Both the position numbers and the translations under genes were made by a program. From Puffinus mauretanicus (Eukaryota; Chordata; Aves; Procellariiformes; Procellariidae), in assembly GCA_023333565.1 (NCBI GenBank), contig JAJKFH010001359.1, forward strand, positions 310,001-374,000: a stretch of DNA of 64,000 nucleotides. The letters run 5' to 3'. Positions 1 through 12,267 of this stretch are shown here, one piece after another. The notes beneath the pieces were generated by a model. The model worked only from the letters and a program-made list of their open reading frames with translations. It did not search any database and was not told where the DNA came from. The first letter of the stretch is position 1. Each line of letters opens with the position of its first letter.

Positions 1-3000
1 TAAAAAATGTAAGTGAAGATTTTTTAGTTCAGGATCTGGAAAGCTCATTAAAACATGTAGTAATGAAAATAAATGGTTTTTTCAAACTATAAAAATTGTA
101 AAGCCAAAGCTAATGTAATTCCTATAATCTTTTTCCCTGTGAACTTCAGTATCTTTATACCAGATAACCAAATTAGTTTGTATTAATTCTCCTTGAATTT
201 CTTTACAGTGCTTAACTGATATTTTGGGAGGAACAAAGTTAATTCACCCATGTGCTCTTCCCTGTGAAATGTCACCTTAAGATAAGAACAGAGTACCAGA
301 TTACCTATCCATGTGAATAGAATCCGTCATGTATTGCCCCAATAGAAAGATCCAGTGGTTAATTTAGTCATACTAGTGAAAGTCCATCAAACAGCTGTAG
401 CTATCATTGCTTATTATGGTCAAACAAGCCTGCTTACGGTATATATCTAAAACAAGAGAGCAATTTTAGAGGTTTATTTTATTATAAACTAGTAGTCAGT
501 TGCCTAAGGTCAGCTTTCGCATTTCTCCTTTTTTCTTCTGCTAACTAACTGAATCACAGTTATTAAGCTTCATATGCAATATTTAGAAATCTAATTTCAA
601 CCAAATCATCATCATAATAATTTGCTAGCTCATTAGATCAGCAGATATCTATTTTTATTTTCATATAGAAAGATTCAGAGTTTGCAACTTCTGTTTTTTC
701 TAAGTGCCTTTTATTCACTTGGGTATCCTGACTCTGCACAAAATAGTGTGTATTAACTTACAATATGTAAGCAAGACTAAAACTTGAATAGTCTGAGGGG
801 GCGAGATGTGAAATCTTCTTTATAATATAATAGCTGTTGTACTAAAATAAAATGCAGCAACTGCAGGAGTCCCACATTAAGGACCCCCCAAGGACTGTCA
901 CCACATAACATACAGGGAAGCAAAATCTCACCACGGCGCTAAGGAAAAGCCAAATGCCTGTGAGGATCCCTGAATCGTGTTCATGTCAGAGCAGGGAGGA
1001 AGGACGAGAAAGAGGCAGAGAATTTCTATTTCCTTACTAGTCCTGTGCAAGGTGACAGCGTCTCCTAGCTCTTGCTATAGAAGGCATCCTAGGCTGGGAA
1101 GCCTGTGGTGACCCTGCTGACATGCCACCCCCTTTGGCTGCGCTAGTGCAGCTGCACTAATTGCTGTCCTGTACCCATGTCCTCGGGGACTGTGGGCTGC
1201 ATTCCTTCTCAGTAGGTGTGCCGGTACCAAAAGGCTCTCCCTATGCTCGTTTAGTAGGCCCTCAGCTACACCACTTAGGGCAGAGCTGTGCTTTGTTACA
1301 TGCCCATGAGTACCAACAGATTATTTCAGGGTCAAGAATCCTGGCAAAGGCCACCCACTGAATACTGTACAGCTGCTAATAATCACACATAGCATGTGGC
1401 TGACAAATCATTTGTCTCTTTAGCTGCATGTACAATATTTCAGATGCTGGTTTGCTTGATACATTACTAAGCCATAAATAAAACATTATCGTTCTGATTC
1501 CTCAGCACACTACATTTTTATATAAATAAAATATATTGGCTCTCACCTCTCATAAAAAATTTCAGGTACACTGACTTTGGGTCACAAACCACTTTCTTCC
1601 AAATCATCAGTAATCTGTCTATTGTTATAGAAATCTTTTTTCCTCACTGTCTGTTTTTAATTATAGAGCTATTGGTAGCCTTTCAGTTATCTCAAAGATT
1701 TTGAACATCCCTTCTGGTCATAGTTTTCGCATTTGATAACTCTTATCTTCTTAAGAGTTTGTCTGGATTTGAGCATGAACATTCTGATTGCTCTATTGGC
1801 TGTTTGGCAAATTTCTTCTAAAGGCATAGATTCATAGAATACTTGGGGATATTTTTTCTGATTTTGATGCTGTGTGTTCACATGATTTTATTACATGGGT
1901 AGGTGTGTATTTTGGTGAAAGGACAAATGGGTGTTCATAGATCATTCTGTATTCTCATTCTATTTGATGATTTAGTCCCTAGCTTGAAGTCGCTGTTTTA
2001 GTGTTTAGTTGTTAAATCCTTAGAGTAAACTTAATAATATTTGGCACAAGTTTCCCTTTTTGATTCAGCCATTTGTATAGAGTTTATGAAAAATAGTAAT
2101 TATTGTGTAGAATATTTTTGCTTCTGAAGACAGATAAGAAAAGACTCTGTCCCTGTTATGAAGTTCTGGAGAAAGAAGTTTTAAAACCTATAGAGAGACA
2201 GTAATGTCTGTCAAACATAGTAGGCCATAATCTGAGCTACTCTAAACATTATTTGGACTTCTGTGGACAGACGTTCATTAATATTAGCTAAAAATTTGGT
2301 ACTGATGCTTCTAAAGGTATCTGTTGGCTTTAGAACCATCATATTTTCTAGTACATTTATGCATTCATGTGCATACACACATGCACACACATGTAGACAT
2401 AATTTAGTAAAAGTTTTTGCCTTTTATTTGATAAAATTTTCTTATTTCTGAGACAGAAGGCTAAAATACCCTTGAATAGGAATACAGAGAAGGTTTATAC
2501 GTAGGCATTTTTCTGCCAGTGCAGTGCTGTTACTTACAGTGATTTTCCTCCACCTCTTTCAAAGATGTTCTGATTAATGACCTTATTTCATATGGAGATT
2601 ACTGTAATTTTTATTCCTCTCTTCCTCATATGTGTTGCTTACAGACTGGAAATATGTTAGAATATAGCTTCCTATTGTAAGAAATAGAGTAAGATCTGGA
2701 ATAATTACGGCAGTAAGAATTACCTTTTCAGGTTCATTTTTGCAGAGCACTTCCAAAACAGTAATGAAATTAGTTGATTTTATTTGCATTAATCTACTTC
2801 ATTAATAAATCATATATTGTCAGTAATTAAGAATATCACAGGATTTTCCTTCTTTCAGATGTACAGATAGTTTTCCTGTAGGATTTGTTGAAAACAAGTG
2901 TAGTTTAAAATTGTGTGCTAAAATACGTATTTTTGACAGAATAGCTTTTTTTCACAAAAAAAGGAGAAATTCTGCCCCCCAAAAGAAAGTTAAAAAACTC

Positions 3001-4749
3001 CCGAGCAAGACCTTTCAATAAAGATCAAGTAAACAAGTATCCAGATGTTGTTGCCCTGAGACAGGATATAAGCTGTCATAGTCATGCCATAAAATATCAT
3101 GACAATTTATTTCATAGCTCATATAAACAAACAATGAAATTAAATCATAATGGAGACCTATGTTAGGGCAGGATTATTATCCTAGAGTGAATGCTGTCAC
3201 AGTCTTTTAATGCTATAGGTTAAAGCAAATGGTAGCAGATTCTATCCTGCTTCCACCGAATTATTTTAGGAAGGATTCCTACCTCAGTTTACCTTTTTTA
3301 TTGCAGATATTTTTAATTTTTTTCTTTTTTTTTTTTAATGATTTCTAGACTTATTTATTTCTTCCTTCCTTTAGGAATGAAACTGTTTTCATTTATGGAG
3401 TGCAGCTATTGCTTTTGCCTGAACTGTGATGGTCGAAGAAAAAGCCATTGCACTTACAGGGTGGAATCATATACTTGAACTGGTATTGAGCAATGATTTA
3501 TTGAGATTTGGTCAACTTTTTGATCAACCTTCTTCTCATTAGATCTATTAATCATGAGAAAAAATTGTTTAGAGTTCAGTTCCTCTAAAGATATCCCTTG
3601 CTGCTCATGGCTTCACGTAGTTTTCCACTAGAATGTTAGTGTCTCTTCCAATCACAGTCTTTCTGCAGGATGCCTGTTGCCCAGATACCAAGTCTGCCAG
3701 TGCTTAAGTTAAACGATAGGGTGGGATTGTGTGCAGGCTGGTAGGGATGCAGCTGTTCACATTATTTACTGCAGTCTGGTGAGAAAAGTGCTCCACAGAT
3801 AAATTTTGCTAAGTATAAAATATACAGGATCAAAATATTCACAAACAAGTCCCTAATGGCTTTCTTTGAAGTGAAACTCTCTGAATTCTTTATTTTTAGT
3901 CTTATGTGGCATAATTGGCTTAGAGAAGTAATGCCACATCTACTCTCGTAATTAAAATAAGGTAATATTTTTAATATTAATAAATAGTTTCCCTATTATT
4001 ATGACACACTGATTAAATAGGGTACAAACCTTATTAAGACTTGTTTTTGCTTGATAACAATGCATGACTATGATTAAATTTTGTTTGATCCAGGGTTTTT
4101 CTAAATTAAAAAGAACAAAGAGTTCAGATAAAAATTAAATAGCACAGAAATGTATATTTCATAATCCTTTTTGAAATGCAAATATGTTACAAAATATATT
4201 TCTTATATGTTCTCAAGTTGTGTTTGCTATTTATAAAGATTACCCATCATTGCCTTCAATTAAAAGTTCACTTATCAAGCATAACCTCTATGTTTTTCAT
4301 ATCATAATTGATAAATCTAATACTTTTATTAAGATGAATGAAGCCTTCTCTAAAAACTGTGACAGTGCCAGATGGTTACTAAGAGGAAAAACATAGTGCT
4401 TTTGACTGTTATAATTTTAACATGTACACACAATACAAATTAGTAACAAAAGGGAAAAAAAAAAAATCCAATTTGCCTTTCCCCTTCCCCAAAATATGTG
4501 TTTTATTTGTTGCATGGATCTGAGGTAAGAATAAATTAAAATAGTCTCTGTTGTCTTACTTTGCTCCAATAAAGTCAGTCAATGATTTCAATGGCAATAG
4601 TTTTCTGTCTAGTTCAGAATGTTTTTAAGAAACCTCGCTAATGCAATTTTGATGTCGTCAAAAGAATACACTTCCCACTGAAATATGTGGGAATACTACC
4701 ACAGCTTGAGTAGCATCCACATTATGATTTGTGGCTTTATTGTTTTGGT
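1..4749. other. Intergenic or intronic DNA, no gene recognised
   Basis: I see no convincing gene here. The stretch from about 840 to 1340 is richer in G+C than its flanks but has no long open frame and no recognisable product. A short CA-type simple repeat lies at about 2366-2398 and a T-rich tract at about 3310-3336. A 64-codon minus-strand frame at 1687-1881 looks slightly protein-like but resembles no family I know and could be chance. Confidence 0.55.
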
Positions 4750-5262
4750 CTATATTTTTATGCATGTTGGAAATAACGTGTAGTGGACAACCAACCTCAG
4801 TTGTAGTACCTCCTTCTCATCTTTGTCACGGAAGGTCTGAGCAACACAGGTATATTTGTAGTCTCTGGAGGGGTAACACTGTCTGATCAGTGTGTATTCT
4901 GTAGCTGTAAGTGAAAATCCACAAAAGGTAAGTTTGATTTGACATTTCTGGTTACATATAAAAGCATCAGCCAGGGAATTTATGTTGTAGAAAAGAGCCT
5001 GTGGGAACGTAATGTTGGTGGTAGAAAGAAAAATAATCTCAACAACAGATAGTTTGTAGTATGTTGTATATCTATTAACCCAGGTGGACATATTTCCAAC
5101 TCCAGAATTCCTGTCAAAGGAGAAAGAAGATATCACATGGTAAATAACATTATTGTTCAATCCGTACATGTCTAATTGTCTCATTTTTGCCAGAATCACA
5201 TCCAGAAGATACATTATAATATTTACATAGCGGAGCAAAAATGGGTAAAGACAAATATACAC
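4750..5262 (-). CDS. Unrecognised 170-codon open frame, possible exon(s)
   Basis: This is the longest minus-strand frame in the window that lies outside any repeat. It opens at a GTG right after a stop, so it does not begin at a good ATG and is better read as a possible exon region than as a whole gene. The conceptual product is rich in Cys in its second half (FICNQKC, CGFSL, RQCYPS, YTCVAQ), which would suit an extracellular domain. Acceptor-like sites with pyrimidine tracts occur inside it, ending near 5111 (TTTGACAG) and further in (TTCCCACAG), and weak donor-like GT sites near its end. I do not recognise the family. My rough estimate from base composition is that a stop-free run this long is expected by chance about 0.1 times in a window this size, so chance is not excluded. 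Confidence 0.2.
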   Translation of the reverse strand: MYICLYPFLLRYVNIIMYLLDVILAKMRQLDMYGLNNNVIYHVISSFSFDRNSGVGNMSTWVNRYTTYYKLSVVEIIFLSTTNITFPQALFYNINSLADAFICNQKCQIKLTFCGFSLTATEYTLIRQCYPSRDYKYTCVAQTFRDKDEKEVLQLRLVVHYTLFPTCIKI

Positions 5263-8054
5263 AGACTACCTTAGAAAAAAGCAAGGGTGTAACAGAAGAA
5301 CTTACTGCAGTGCTTTATATGTCCAAATCCTTATTTTCTGTTACTCTATTTTTTTGGAAATGCTTCCCACTATTTAGTTGTTTGGGTTCTTATCCTCTGA
5401 AGTTTCCAGCAAGGCTTCTCAGCTTGTCCAAACTGCCAGTGTTAACATAGCGATTCAACTGGTCAGTGCCAGCCTAGTTTGGCATCTGTTTGCATTTATC
5501 TATGTAAGCAAACTTATTTTACTACTTGCACATGAAAAATGCATGCTCTCTGCTACTGAAATTTCTTTTGTCTGTATGCCATTCCTCTCTTTACAGATAC
5601 CGTCAAATCGTTATAGTTTCTGAAATTTTAAAATATGTATTACTCAGTTTTCCCCATCAAAAACACAAACCTATTTTTCTCTCTGTAGTATCAGTTCTGT
5701 CTATATGATGTCCTGATTTCCTAGAAGTTTTGGTATGAAAATGAGGACTCTAATTCTTGCCCATTCACCAGCACCTTCCCCTGAAAATGCAATCTTTTCA
5801 AAAACCTGGGAAATGGCAAAGTACACATAGACTTTTTTTTTAGCAGCTTAAAACAACATTTGCTTCTCAGTCTGCAACTTCACTATGATTAGATGGTAGA
5901 TTTTCTAGATTAATTCCTGACCACTGAAGCACTTTTGTTCTCTCCTGTGCTGCTGGGAGATTTATTGATTTAATTGAAGGAGTTCTTACTAGAGTTTTTC
6001 AGCTGTACGTATGTCTCTTCCTCCTTAAATTCACTTTACTCATTTTTATCATCCTCTGGGCTATGACTGTTTTTTTCCTAGAGGTTATGAGTTAAAACAA
6101 AGGCTCAACTACTCTTCAAGAATCTACTTCTGATTAACTCGACTTTAACTTACCTTAATAGATCAATTTCACCTATATCTATGCTACATAGGGAAATTCC
6201 AGGGGATATTTATGGTTTAGTCACAAGAATAGGAAGGTAATTTCATTTAAAGGAAACAGAAATAGGTCATTTTAACAATGCAATGGCAGCTTTGTGCCAT
6301 ATTTACTTGGGAGCTTTGTGTGACAGTGAGATTTTTATTTTTTCCTCCTGTCAGCTATTTCTGCAAATTAATAAAGCGCAAGTTAATAAAAATAATGAAA
6401 TATAAAGATGGTATTACACCAATACAAAACTCTCTATCCCTGCTCTCCTTTCTTCTATGGCAGCAGTAGCAGGGGCATAGTAAAAAAAGAGAGTGGTTTT
6501 GAGTTAGGCCAGACAGTGGAATTGTTCAAAAGTTGTTTGCTGTTCTTCAAAGTGATATTTCAGGTTATGTGAAGGTTTTGAAATGGGAATACAGGATCTG
6601 TGGCAGCAGTCAAGGACTTGTAGAAAAATATAGATAGTGTTTGCTTACTGTTCTGCACAACATTTGAAATCATACAGGCTAATTTTGAGACTCCACATGT
6701 TTGTTCTGATTACAGAAATCTTTAGCAATTTGTAGTTAAGCAAAATTGCCAACTGCAATGATAAATAATAACATATGGGTGTACGCATATACAGAAAACA
6801 CCCATGCCTTACTTATGCAGTATAATACAATTCCTATCATCTCCATTACATTAGCATTGCAGAGATACTGAAACTTGCTATGCTGCCAAGAGAGTTTACA
6901 TAGTTTTATTGAAAATAACAGAAACTGTGCATCTGAAGTTTTAAGAAATCCCTGAGTTTTTCTGCCTCAGACATGTCTGTTGTTTCTTCTTCATGTTCCA
7001 AACAAGTCAAAAGAGGACAATTTGGATTATCATTACTGAAGTACTATTTTTTCTTGCAACTATGGTTAAGTACATCTGTCCAGTTTTATTTCAGACTGCA
7101 AAAATGTTTTTTTAATATCTGATCCCCTTCTCCCCCAACTGAAAGGGAAGCAGGGCAGAACACAGTTTTTTCCTGTTGTGTATATTTATGAAAAATATGA
7201 AAAAAATCTAAAGGGACAGAGTAGCTGAAGGTGATAATTGGCTCTGACAGTTGCAAACCTACCAAAGAAATCAAAATGGAAACTTCTGCGTAGCACTTTA
7301 ATTTTTTTAATTCCTATTGCTAAAAATAAAAGAAAAATAAAAGGTGCTCTATTATGTAAATGCATTCAATTGATATGTTTTATTAAAGAACAAAAATGAT
7401 TCAACAGGAAAATATATCTACTGTTGGAAACTTTCATCAGAGGAAAATGGAACTATAGAGAAATACATCAAAGTAGCCAACCAATAACAACAGTGAAATC
7501 ACACAATATTGATTTCTAATCCTCTGCCAGGCAGCTTCCGGTGGATCCCTACAATGACGTTTAAAATACTTCCGTTACTATCTCTCTGCCTCAGTTAGGT
7601 GCTGCTGGCTCCCCTGTAGAGCTGACAGATAGGATGCTTGGCTATATTAGTCCATGGTCACGGGTTATAGGTTAAATCACCAATGAAGACAAGTATGAGC
7701 TGAGACGCTGGGTTGCAGTATCTGATGGATAAGCACCTAACGCCTTTTTCCAGGTCCAGGAAGAAGGTTGGAAGGCAGGTGAAGACAGAATGATCTTAAT
7801 CTGTCGCAGATTCACTGTAGCTTATGTAACAGGACTCACAGTGTTAAATGCTTTGGCTGTGACACACAGCATGAATTTACATTAATTTTGAGTCCTCTGA
7901 ATCCGTCTAGATCTTTTCTGTGTATGTGTGAAGTGCCTTAGTAGCCTCATTAGGGAATTTGTAAAAAAATGCTTTGTTTAAAAAACTTAATTGCTGTAGA
8001 TTTTCCAATGCCAAATTGGTCCCTATTTAAAGAAAATCCTGCTGGCTATATTAT
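5263..8054. other. Intergenic or intronic DNA
   Basis: No gene is recognised. A possible 30-bp minus-strand micro-exon lies at 6154-6183: TATGTAG before it and AAG followed by GTAAGT after it, with one frame reading IDIGEIDLL. A 62-codon minus-strand frame at 7086-7274 (SEPIITFSYSVPL) is also protein-like. Both are treated as part of the candidate minus-strand exon cluster in the findings. Otherwise the sequence is unique-looking and AT-rich. Confidence 0.45.
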
Positions 8055-8900
8055 TTGGGGCCGGTCTTATTCAATATCTTTATCAATGATCTGGATGAGG
8101 GGATCAAGTGCTCCCTCAGTAAGTTTGCTGATGACACCAGGTTGGGCAGGAGTGTTGATCTGCTCGAGGGTAGGAAGGCTCTGCAGAGGGACCTGAACAG
8201 GCTGGATCGATGGGCTGAGGCCAACTGTATGAGGTTCAACATGGCCAAGTGCCGGGTCCTACACTTCGGCCACAACAACCCCATGCAATGCTACAGGCTT
8301 GGGGCAGAATGGCTGGAAAGCTGCCCAGAGGAAAAGGACCTGGGGGTGCTGGTTGACAGCCAGCTGAACATGAGCCGGCAGTGTGCCCAGGTGGCCAAGA
8401 AGGCCAACGGCATCCTGGCCTGTGTCAGAAATAGTGTGGCCAGCAGGACTAGGGAAGTGATCGTGCCCCTGTACTGGGCACTGGTGAGGCCGCACCTCGA
8501 ATACTGTATTCAGTTTTGGGCCCCTCACTACAAGAAGGACATTGAGTTGCTGGAGCGTGTCCAGAGAAGGGTAACAAAGCTGGTGAAGGGTCTGGAGAAC
8601 AAGTCTTATGAGGAGCAGCTGAGGGAACTGGGACTGTTTAGCCTGGAGAAGAGGAGGCTGAGGGGAGACCTCATCACGCTCTACAACTACCTGAAAGGAG
8701 GTTGTAGCGAGGTGGGTGTTGGTCTCTTCTCCCAAGAAACTAGCGATGGGATGAGAAGAAATGGCCTCAAGTTGCGCCAAGGGAGGTTTAGATTGGACAT
8801 TAGGAAAAATTTCTCTACTGAAAGAGTCGTCGAGCCTTGGAACAGGCTGCCCGGGGAAGTGGTTGAGTCACCATCCTTGAAGTGTTTAAAAGACGTGTAG
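8055..8900 (+). pseudogene. CR1 ORF2 C-terminal fragment (reverse transcriptase)
   Basis: The frame stays open for 281 codons. It starts inside the RT palm at [13 protein letters not shown] and shows the catalytic FADD box at about residues 24-27. The CR1 thumb and C-terminal blocks follow: [39 protein letters not shown] and [13 protein letters not shown]. The endonuclease domain and the N-terminal half of RT are absent, so no active enzyme can be made. Near the end, at about 8878-8882, one base appears to be missing relative to the usual CR1 reading. The frame shifts from SPSL into KCLKDV and stops at 8898-8900, while the other frame continues with the expected [14 protein letters not shown]. 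Dead copy; the identification is firm. Confidence 0.92.
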
Positions 8901-9009
8901 ATGAGGCGCTTAGGGACATGGTTTATTGGGCATGGTGGTGTTGAGTTGATGATTAGACTCAATGATCTTAGAGGTCTTTTCCAACCTTAATGATTCTATG
9001 ATTCTATAA
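8055..9009 (+). mobile_element. CR1 LINE, 5'-truncated copy
   Basis: CR1 is the dominant non-LTR retrotransposon of birds and copies itself by target-primed reverse transcription; most copies lose their 5' end. Here the left junction lies just before the reverse-transcriptase segment [13 protein letters not shown]. The body carries the end of the RT domain and the C-terminal region. The right end has the CR1 3' signature: a 3' UTR with GATCTTAGAGGTCTTTTCC followed by tandem ATTCTATG units at 8991-9007 and no poly(A) tail. Most of the reading frame is open, which points to a fairly recent insertion. I found no clear target duplication, as is common for CR1. The element is surrounded by much older CR1 debris. 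Confidence 0.95.
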
Positions 9010-9344
9010 TAGATCATACAGAATGTTCATATAACCCAGGATTATCTTGAACACTGCCAGTACTGTGATACATAGGTAAAAGCACAAGTGTAAGCATATA
9101 GTGACGCTCTCTGACACTACTTTCAGCCCCTATGTGTGCCTCAGATCTTACTGACTTAGAAATGGCGTGAGTAGAAACCATGGATTTTTCTTCTATGAAC
9201 TCTTTCAATTGGTTCTTGAAGTTGAGTGAATATTTAGCTTCTTCAGCATTCTGCAGCAGAACAGTTCAAGGTTTAAATGTGTTTGGAAGAACTATTTCCT
9301 TTTTTTTTTTTTTCTTTTATATTTACCTGGCCCTCTATGGCGGT

Positions 9345-9540
9345 TCTTAAATACTGCATCACATTAGCTATCCTCCAGTCCTCTGGTACAGAGGCAGATT
9401 TAAGCGGGAGGTTACACACTGTAGTTTTAGTTTATGTATTTTCTGTTAAGTTACTTTGGATTGCTGGGTAAATACCATCTGGTTGTGTCAATTTGTTACT
9501 GTTCATTTCTCCTGTAAGCTCTTCACATTAATATTTCTAT
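9345..9540 (-). mobile_element. Ancient CR1-like ORF2 relic, antisense
   Basis: Read on the minus strand, the block at about 9350-9440 gives CNLPLKSASVPEDWRIANV, the conserved start of the reverse-transcriptase region in CR1/L3-type LINEs. Upstream sequence on that strand, to about 9540, still resembles the linker just before RT but has stop codons. The copy is truncated on both sides and peppered with changes, so it is much older than the adjacent plus-strand CR1 at 8055-9009. It ends near a T-rich tract at about 9300-9314. Relic only, with no coding capacity. Confidence 0.72.
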
Positions 9541-12106
9541 TTGAGATAAATCCATCAGTGTGTTACCTTGAAATCACATTCTCAGTATGAGTACCTTCCC
9601 AGATCTCCATGGTGAACATGGCTGTGTCTTTCATGGACATATGCCTTATATTGTGATCATCAGATCATTCTTCATAGCCCCTGGCAGGTTTCCTAATAAT
9701 GTATTCTGAAAAAGTTTTATGTTTAGTTTTCATGCCTTCTCCAAACTCTTGGTTTGTTTTATTGTGATTCTACATACAACTTGCTAAAACATTTTTCTTG
9801 TATGGAGAAGACTTCATTTTTTCACAGGGTCTTTATTACTTTGAAAAAACTTCATGTACCATGGTGATTAATAGTGTCAGATATTTTTTTCCCCTCAAAT
9901 TTTTTCTTATTAGTTTATATGTATGCATTCTGACCCTCTAACATACAGTTTTCAAATACCTCCTGACAGTCTCCTGATACCTGCAAATGAGAAGTAAAAA
10001 GAGATTCTCAATGGTGACTATGAATCCTGCAAAAAACACATTCAAATTCCAAATATCACAAGTTTTTTCAGTGAGACATACTTTTGGTAGGTGCAGAAAC
10101 TTGATTCCAGCTTCTGTCCTTGTGATACAATCTTGTCCATCAAACTCACTTTGTAACTTTGTTGGACATAGAAATGCATATGTCAAATCTAGAATTGTCA
10201 AGAAAAGCACTAAGACCAATGGACATCATCATTCAAAACATATCCAATTATAGCAACTTTAAAGAAGGTGAGAAGCCCATCAGAATACACAAGACACTTG
10301 GAGAAGTGGTAAGATTTTCCTATTTGCTTGCTAGTATAAATGAAGAAAATGCACAGCAGCACTATGTAACTTAATCTATAATCACCGTTAAAATGCCTGT
10401 CAACCTACTTGCACTTTTACTTTTCTGACAATCATTTAAGGTAAAGGGGGTAACTACATCTATTCTTTTTTATAAGTCTGCAAATCATTGCAAATGCCGT
10501 GTCTTACTCTTATAAAGGTTATACTTCTGTATCTTGCAGTTATGAAATTAGTTTTATTTGCGTTTTCAATTTGCTATACTAATCATACTTTCATTTCAAA
10601 TCTATCAGTTACAATTTCTTTCTCTTCTTATTGTAATGAGCCCTATAATCACCAGAATATTATGTCTTTAAGATGCCCTTTACCTTGGTTTACTTTCCCA
10701 CTCATTTATTCATAGGTTTTCTTGTCTCATCATGTGCATCTCTAGCCTGCATTTTACTTTCCTCTGCCCTCTTCTGGTTTCTCAAGAGACATGTCCAGAA
10801 CAAGAAACATTTTAAAATAAATCAATCCTTTAAAAAGAAGGTAGTTCAAATTTTGACAAAACGTTTTTTAGTTCACCTCTTCTTGGACCTAAATCTTATG
10901 GATGACATTTATTCATGAGGATGATATTTCACATTATTATTAAGGGATCCAAATAGGAACAGTTTCCCAGTGCCATAGGTATAAGTAGATATAAGACCAG
11001 TAGTTACAAGCTAGCAGAATGACCTCTAGAGCTGACTGCTTGGATAAAAATAATCTGAAAGCAGAAGAGAATAGAATCTGTTCAACCATTTAACACCACT
11101 GTGCCGTGAGATACCTAAGCCCTAAGAGTTACAAAGGGAGCTCAAGCCCTTGTAGGTAGTTTCTTCATAGTTTCCTCCAGAGATAGTTGTGCAGAGAGTG
11201 AGGAGTCAGTCTCTAAATTAACATCAGGCCAATAGCTCTATGGTCTTGTAAACTCATGGAGGTGGGCTATGCTTATAAGTTAATGGAAAGTCTGGTAGCT
11301 CACAGCAAAGTGTAAGATACATGAAAACTAAAAGCATAAATGGATCATTCATTATTTTAAAATCACTTTCTCCAGCTAATTATCAAAACCTCACAAAATC
11401 CACAACTTCACAGCAAACAGTTTGTCATTATGTTCCTTATCACAGGTTCTCAAAGACACAAAAAGCAAGTGCTCAGGGCTCATTGTGGTTCATCTTATGT
11501 GATTATTGTACCGATAATCCTATGGCCCTTTCCAGTCTTACGGACTGGATTCCATCCTGACTTACACAGGGACAACATGTCCAAATATCAGATGTCTTTG
11601 GTATGATTTCCCATGAGTAACAGCTAGAGGTATGATTAGAGAAGTGAAAACCAGGATCTGTCAAGAAGCCAAGGTTCTGAAATTGCATTGGCAGGCTAGA
11701 AGAGAACTAAATATCTGGCTTTGAATCAGAAGTAGCAGATCTGACCTGCTATTCCAACGAGTTCATTCATCCCTTTGAGTAGAGACTGGTTTATTAGACT
11801 GCTTTGAGAAGAAACCACCTTCTCTTAGAAGGGTTGGATGCCATTCTCTTGATTCAGTGGAGGAGAAATATGTAAGTTTGGTGAGGATACAAATCATTAC
11901 ACAAAGATAAAAGGAAATGTTCTCAAAATAACAAAAAGGGTAGGACTTCTTGTTTATTGTGTTGCTTTTTTTGTTCCATCTCTTTAAATTTCAGAGAAAG
12001 TCATCCAATCCTTTTGCTTGTAAATATTCCCTACAAAAATATCACTTAACACTGTACATAAAAGTCTGATGTTTGCCCTGTGTTGTTCACTCTGAGTATT
12101 ACTTAC
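9541..12106. other. Intergenic or intronic DNA
   Basis: No gene is recognised with confidence. A 93-codon minus-strand frame at 9938-10219 contains a hydrophobic stretch (FFAGFIVTIENLFLLLI), preceded by an exon-like piece ending LPK next to a GTATGT donor-like site. It may be a chance frame or part of a decayed gene. No repeat family was recognised in this stretch. Confidence 0.4.
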
Positions 12107-12267
12107 AATAATATGGATATCTGAGGCTCCAATCCAGCAAATATTTGCACTTGCAACTAAAGTTACTTCCTTGTTGCTTGAGACTGGTGTCAGACATGCT
12201 GTCTTGGATATATCATGGTCAGCAATGCTGATGAGTGGAACACTTATCACCATGTCACCCATCAGCT
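12107..12267 (-). CDS. Candidate internal exon of an unidentified minus-strand gene
   Basis: This is the best exon-like block on the minus strand. It is preceded by a pyrimidine-rich acceptor (TTTCTGCCTTCAG, ending at 12268) and followed immediately by a consensus donor GTAAGT (12106-12101). The frame between them is open for about 53 codons and ends exactly on a codon boundary. The product reads ELMGDMVISVPLISIADHD at its start and contains VTLVASANICW; it has no motif I can assign. The surrounding minus strand holds other coding-like blocks (12769-12999, about 9.9-10.2 kb, 6154-6183, 4750-5262), consistent with but not proof of one multi-exon gene. It could equally be a fortuitous frame with good splice sites. 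Confidence 0.3.

Noticed and set aside
1800..1840. GATTCATAGAATACTTGG, like the start of an antisense CR1
   Set aside because: The similarity stops after about 15 bases.
4920..4935. Plus-strand AAAAG then GTAAGT donor-like site
   Set aside because: It lies on the opposite strand to the long minus-strand frame and has no convincing upstream acceptor or open frame.
8051..8962. Minus-strand open frames of 77, 173 and 91 codons opposite the CR1
   Set aside because: They are antisense shadows of the CR1 reverse-transcriptase frame and have no motif of their own.
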